From Chloroflexota bacterium (GTDB lineage: Bacteria > Chloroflexota > Anaerolineae > Anaerolineales > Anaerolineaceae): 37,083 nucleotides of DNA. Positions 33,732 through 37,083 of the stretch are shown here, one piece after another. The stretch is taken from the NCBI GenBank assembly GCA_012798455.1, contig JAAZNC010000073.1:1-37083 (forward strand). The letters run 5' to 3'. The notes below the pieces were generated by a model, which had not been told where the DNA came from, searched no databases, and saw only the letters and a list, made by a program, of their open reading frames with translations. Position 1 is the first letter of the stretch; each line of letters opens with the position of its first letter. The position numbers and the translations under genes were made by a program.

Positions 33732-34934
33732 TCAATCTAATAATAATACATTTCGTATCTTTTCAAGCGCCCAATCAATGGTTTTTTTATCGATGATCAG
33801 GGGAGGAGCAAAGCGAATGATGGTGTCGTGAGTTTCTTTGGCGAGGATACCCTGCTTCTGTAAGTTTTCACAAAAGCGGCGTGCTCCTCCAGCTTCGGGT
33901 GTCAGTTCAACCCCGATCAGTAGACCTTTTCCGCGTACCTCTTTGATATGCTTGCTGGGTATTTCTGCCAGTTGATCCTGAAAGTAATTACCTAATTCTG
34001 CCGCATTTTCGATCAAATGTTCATCCGTAAGAACTTTTAAGGCCGCTCTTGCTACCGCAGCGGCTAGAGGATTTCCACCGAAGGTCGAACCATGCTCACC
34101 GGGTTGAAAGAGTCCCAGAACATTTTTGTCAGATAGCACGGCAGATACCGGGTAAAAACCACCTCCCAGGGCTTTCCCCAGGATCATCAGATCAGGGCGC
34201 ACGTTCTCATGGTCGCAGGCGAATAATTTGCCGGTTCTGCCCAAGCCGGTCTGGATCTCATCGGCAATCAGGAGAATATTTTCCTCATTACAAATCTGCC
34301 GCACTGCTTTAAGGTAACCATCTGTTGGAATGATTACCCCACCTTCACCCTGAATGGGTTCAAGTAAAATGGCTGCCGTATGAGGGGTGATGGCGGCTTT
34401 GATCGTTTCGATATCACCATAAGGAACGGAGATGAACCCGGGGGTGAAGGGACCGAAATCATCTTTATAGAACTTCTCGGAGGAGAATGAAATGATGGAA
34501 ATGGTCCTGCCGTGGAAATTGCCGTCCGCGACAATGATCTCAGCCTGGTGGCGTGGTATCTTCTTGGTCACATAACCCCATTTTCTGGCAATCTTGAGGG
34601 CGGTTTCTACGCCTTCAGCACCGCTGTTCATGGCGATCACCATTTCATAACCCGAAAGGTCGGATAATTCCTTATAGAAAAGCGGAAGTTGATCGTTACG
34701 AAAAGCTCGAGAAGTGAGGGTTAATTTTTGGGCTTGTTCAGTAAAAGCTTTTAAGATAGCCGGATGGGCATGTCCCTGGTTCAGGGCAGAATAGGCACTC
34801 AGGCAATCCAGATATTGATTGCCATCGACATCATAAACCCATACGCCTTCACCCCGCTCAATCACCACGTCGAGCGGCTTATAGTTGTGGGCGCCGTACT
34901 GATCTTCGAGGATGATATAGTCGTTTGTTTTCAT
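33732..34934 (-). CDS. rocD: Ornithine aminotransferase (ornithine-oxo-acid transaminase)
   Basis: This PLP enzyme moves the delta-amino group of ornithine to 2-oxoglutarate, giving glutamate semialdehyde on the route to proline or glutamate. The 400-residue protein follows RocD closely. It begins QYGAHNYKPLDVVIERGEG and has SAYSALNQGH, LTSRAFRNDQL, GNFHGRT, ADEIQTGLGRTGK and the PLP lysine K254 in ILGKALGGG. The late ETHDTIIRFAPPL is typical. The biosynthetic ArgD type has a different N-terminus and lacks SAYSA, so RocD is preferred. It is 3 bp from argF upstream and 1 bp from pyk downstream. Confidence 0.95.
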   Translation of the reverse strand: MKTNDYIILEDQYGAHNYKPLDVVIERGEGVWVYDVDGNQYLDCLSAYSALNQGHAHPAILKAFTEQAQKLTLTSRAFRNDQLPLFYKELSDLSGYEMVIAMNSGAEGVETALKIARKWGYVTKKIPRHQAEIIVADGNFHGRTISIISFSSEKFYKDDFGPFTPGFISVPYGDIETIKAAITPHTAAILLEPIQGEGGVIIPTDGYLKAVRQICNEENILLIADEIQTGLGRTGKLFACDHENVRPDLMILGKALGGGFYPVSAVLSDKNVLGLFQPGEHGSTFGGNPLAAAVARAALKVLTDEHLIENAAELGNYFQDQLAEIPSKHIKEVRGKGLLIGVELTPEAGGARRFCENLQKQGILAKETHDTIIRFAPPLIIDKKTIDWALEKIRNVLLLD

Positions 34935-34937
34935 AGC

Positions 34938-35864
34938 TTATTTATCCTGCATTAATCGGAGAATGATGGCTTTTTGTGCATGCAGGCGGTTGTGTGCCTG
35001 GGGGAAGAGACGAGATTGCGCTCCATCGGCAACCTCATCGGTGATCTCCTGCCCGCGATGGGCGGGCAGACAATGCATTACGATGGCATTGGGTTGAGCT
35101 TCTTTCAGTAGTTTCTGATTAACCTGGTAAGGAGGAAATACTTTCTCCCTTTTTTGAGCTTCTTCTTCCTGCCCCATACTGGTCCAGGTATCGGTGTAGA
35201 GCACATTTGCCTCTTTCACCGCTTCATGCGGGTCTCGATAAAAGTGCAAGCTGGATTTGGATTCTGCAGCAAAGGCGTGCGCAGCAGCAATGGCTGTTTC
35301 TGGCATATCATAGTCTTCCGGACTGGCAATACTGAAATTGACTCCTAATTTGGCGCACACATGCATCAGCGATACTGCAACGTTATTTCCATCACCTATA
35401 TAAGTAACATTCAATCCCGGTAGTGATCCGAATTCTTCTTTGATGGTGAGGATATCCGCCATCGCTTGGCAGGGATGGTTGTAATCACTCAGCCCATTGA
35501 TGACTGGGGTATCCGCCCATTTTGCCAGTTCTACTACATGTTCGTGTTCAAAGACTCTTGCCATGATACCCTGCACGTACCCTGATAACACGCGCGCCAC
35601 ATCGGCAATGGATTCTCTTTTCCCCAACCCGATCTCGCTGGGGGAAATGAACAGCGCATCTCCACCCAGATGGCGCATACCCATTTCAAAACTGATGCGG
35701 GTCCGCAAGCTGGGTTTACTGAAGATCAAAGCCAGCACCTTTCCTTTCAACAAAGGTTGATTGCCATGCTGGAAGTACTCTTTTTTCAAATCGATTGCTA
35801 GATCAATGAAGTCGTTTAGCTCTGCGGGAGTGAAATCTGCTACAGCCAAAAAGTCTTTTTTCAT
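34938..35864 (-). CDS. argF: Ornithine carbamoyltransferase
   Basis: OTC makes citrulline from ornithine and carbamoyl phosphate. The 308-residue protein has the carbamoyl-phosphate loop SLRTR (52-56; SLRTR is a known variant of STRTR), HPCQ in the middle and HCLPAHRG near residue 263. Length is normal. It may be biosynthetic, or catabolic together with the adjacent rocD; carbamate kinase and arginine deiminase are not in the window, so I favour the anabolic reading. An extended -10 promoter and an inverted repeat lie upstream. Confidence 0.95.
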   Translation of the reverse strand: MKKDFLAVADFTPAELNDFIDLAIDLKKEYFQHGNQPLLKGKVLALIFSKPSLRTRISFEMGMRHLGGDALFISPSEIGLGKRESIADVARVLSGYVQGIMARVFEHEHVVELAKWADTPVINGLSDYNHPCQAMADILTIKEEFGSLPGLNVTYIGDGNNVAVSLMHVCAKLGVNFSIASPEDYDMPETAIAAAHAFAAESKSSLHFYRDPHEAVKEANVLYTDTWTSMGQEEEAQKREKVFPPYQVNQKLLKEAQPNAIVMHCLPAHRGQEITDEVADGAQSRLFPQAHNRLHAQKAIILRLMQDK

Positions 35865-35902
35865 AATACCCTCAAGAAAATGTTTTTTATTAATGCCAAT
35901 TC

Positions 35903-35930
35903 AGTATAACACTCCAGAAGTATGGAGGTT
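35903..35930 (-). promoter_or_regulatory. argF promoter with overlapping inverted repeat
   Basis: On the minus strand TGTTATACT gives an extended -10 box (TATACT at 35908-35903). Immediately upstream lies a near-palindrome AACCTCCA-N6-TGGAGTGTT (35930-35908). It could be an operator for a regulator of the argF-rocD-pyk unit. It does not resemble the usual ARG box. Confidence 0.5.
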
Positions 35931-35962
35931 AAGAGTAACTTCGTGTATCGGGAAAACGATAA

Positions 35963-36784
35963 TTACGAAAGCTTTTTTTGTTGTTTAATTTTTTTGAGTG
36001 TAATCATATGTAGCACATTTCCAATAATGGGAGAAAAGGCTTTGAGCAATTTCCCTTCAAATCCGGGGATGATGGTAAATTTCTCTTTCTTAATGCCCTT
36101 CAAAATGCACTCGGCGACTGCGGAGGCAGATAACAATCCGCCACCCTGCGTGATTTCTTTGGTAACGCTCGGTTTGTGAGCATTGTCATATTCCAACTGG
36201 GGAGTCTCCGTATCAGGGGGATAAACGACCGAAACATGGATATTGTAAAGAGCCAATTCCGTTTTTAATATTTCTGAAAATGCTCTCACGGCATATTTCG
36301 CCGGGGCGTAAGCAGAATAACCATAAATAGGAACTATACCTGCCAAGGAACTGATGTTTACAATATGACCGCTTTTATTGCTAACCATAAAAGGAGCAAT
36401 CACCTTGGTCGTATAAACGGTTCCCAGGTAGTCCACAGTGATATCCGCAGCAAAATCACCCGGTTCGATTTCCAGGAATTCTCCCGGATGGACGAGTCCG
36501 GCACAATTGATCAGTAGATCAGGGGTAAATTTATCCGTAAAGACTTTCTCAATGGCTGCTTTCAATTCTGAAAAGTTGGAGACATCCGCTTTGATCTTGC
36601 CGATTTTTTGCGTATTGGAAGCTTTCACTTTTTCAAGTTGTGAAACCGTCTCGACCAAAAGTTTTTCGCGGCGAGCCAGGATCCAAACGTTCGCTCCTGC
36701 TGCCACCAGTTTTTTCGCCAGCGCCAACCCTATACCGCTGGAACCGCCGGTGATCAACACGTTTTTATTCTTGAATTCTTTCAT
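35963..36784 (-). CDS. Short-chain dehydrogenase, 3-ketodihydrosphingosine reductase-like
   Basis: This 273-residue classical SDR has the cofactor motif TGGSSGIG (12-19), NISS with the catalytic serine, and Y159-x3-K163 in YAPAK. The segment VVYPPDTETPQLEYDN (about 187-201) strongly recalls the PPDTDTPG stretch of eukaryotic KDSR, which reduces 3-ketosphinganine with NADPH. A weakly hydrophobic, basic C-terminal end is also shared. By family knowledge it may act in sphingoid-base or another long-chain ketone reduction. No serine palmitoyltransferase gene is in the window, so a sphingolipid role is unproven. It follows the zinc-ribbon gene by 12 bp and has an AGAGAGG site. Confidence 0.8.
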   Translation of the reverse strand: MKEFKNKNVLITGGSSGIGLALAKKLVAAGANVWILARREKLLVETVSQLEKVKASNTQKIGKIKADVSNFSELKAAIEKVFTDKFTPDLLINCAGLVHPGEFLEIEPGDFAADITVDYLGTVYTTKVIAPFMVSNKSGHIVNISSLAGIVPIYGYSAYAPAKYAVRAFSEILKTELALYNIHVSVVYPPDTETPQLEYDNAHKPSVTKEITQGGGLLSASAVAECILKGIKKEKFTIIPGFEGKLLKAFSPIIGNVLHMITLKKIKQQKKLS

Positions 36785-36796
36785 TTTTACCTCTCT

Positions 36797-37018
36797 TTAA
36801 TGGCAGTTTGAACAGGATCCTCCGCTGCAAGACCCGCAGTTATGGGAGGTTTGGGTGACTGAACCACTTTCATTGTGACAAACACAATGGGAGAGTTTTC
36901 GTTTTGCTTCGGATTTACCGCATTGCGGGCAGGAAAGCGGTGCATCCGCCTGGGAAAATGATCTTAACTGATCAAAATTCGCGCCACAATCCGGGCAGGT
37001 ATATTCATAAAGAGGCAT
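36797..37018 (-). CDS. FmdB-type zinc-ribbon protein
   Basis: This 73-residue protein begins MPLYEYTCPDCG, the hallmark of the FmdB/CxxC_CXXC_SSSS family. Its cysteine pairs CPDC (9-12... in the ribbon) and CPQC near residue 30 bind zinc. The C-terminal 25 residues form a cysteine/glycine/serine-rich tail (CGSCSGGSCSNCH). Function is not firmly known; the family was named for a gene proposed to regulate formamidase and amidase. It has a GGAAG ribosome binding site and its own promoter at the window edge, and heads the unit with the SDR gene. Confidence 0.88.
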   Translation of the reverse strand: MPLYEYTCPDCGANFDQLRSFSQADAPLSCPQCGKSEAKRKLSHCVCHNESGSVTQTSHNCGSCSGGSCSNCH

Positions 37019-37042
37019 AAAAACTTCCTTTCATAAAACATG

Positions 37043-37071
37043 ATTGTATCTTTGAAAGAAATATGCGTCAA
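37043..37071 (-). promoter_or_regulatory. Sigma-70-type promoter of the fmdB-SDR unit
   Basis: On the minus strand TTGACG (37071-37066), a 17-bp spacer and TACAAT (37048-37043). The start near 37036 gives a leader of about 18 nt. Confidence 0.8.
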
Positions 37072-37083
37072 ATTTCATGATAA

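Noticed and set aside
35940..35975. Hairpin followed by a T-run on the plus strand between SDR and argF
   Set aside because: The T-run is on the strand with no transcribed gene nearby, and the stem has internal mismatches, so I do not call it a terminator for the minus-strand genes.

Overview
The window reads as a chromosomal segment of a mid-GC, probably anaerobic bacterium. I lean to Chloroflexota, class Anaerolineae. The grounds are the mix of a fused gamma-alpha 2-oxoacid:ferredoxin oxidoreductase, two-subunit glycine decarboxylase, RicT/Mrp proteins, TrmFO, a glmS ribozyme and a complete sigma-54 system; this is inference from gene content, not from a marker phylogeny. Nearly all of it is densely packed coding sequence. 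No tRNA, rRNA, CRISPR array or intact mobile element was seen. The only sign of mobility is a set of 22-bp repeats at the left edge that look like one end of an IS21-type element.

Layout. Positions 1-141 hold the repeats. rpmF (L32) follows with a near-ideal promoter and a terminator shared with the convergent hflX. Next on the minus strand come a glutaminyl-cyclase-like M28 lipoprotein and trmFO, which overlap. Divergent from trmFO is a block of six plus-strand genes (4.3-16.8 kb): rpoN (sigma-54), a soluble PAS histidine kinase, an NtrC-type activator without a DNA-binding domain, a two-helix membrane protein, a 1704-residue TPR protein and a TPR/caspase-like (C25-type) peptidase. A full-consensus -24/-12 promoter lies at the end of the activator gene, directly before the last three genes, and a second candidate lies before rpoN. 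The block therefore looks like a self-contained, possibly self-amplifying sigma-54 signalling cassette controlling an intracellular TPR/caspase-like module. I consider this the most interesting content of the window.

The middle (16.8-25.2 kb) has alaS, then the minus-strand gcvH-gcvPA-gcvPB operon behind a tandem glycine riboswitch (gcvT is not in the window), and divergently glmS behind a glmS self-cleaving ribozyme. Two metabolite-sensing RNAs thus sit back to back.

The right part (25.2-37.1 kb) has a HemG-like flavodoxin, an mrp-ricT-PIG-L deacetylase run with overlapping genes, and a GntR/FCD regulator in one transcription unit with a two-gene 2-oxoacid:ferredoxin oxidoreductase. Convergent to it is a minus-strand group: zinc-ribbon protein, a 3-ketodihydrosphingosine-reductase-like SDR, ornithine carbamoyltransferase, ornithine aminotransferase and pyruvate kinase.

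Starts were moved inward from the longest open frame for rpmF, rpoN, gcvPB, glmS, the flavodoxin, the PIG-L protein and korA, because promoters, ribosome binding sites, RNA elements or family N-termini exclude the longer versions.
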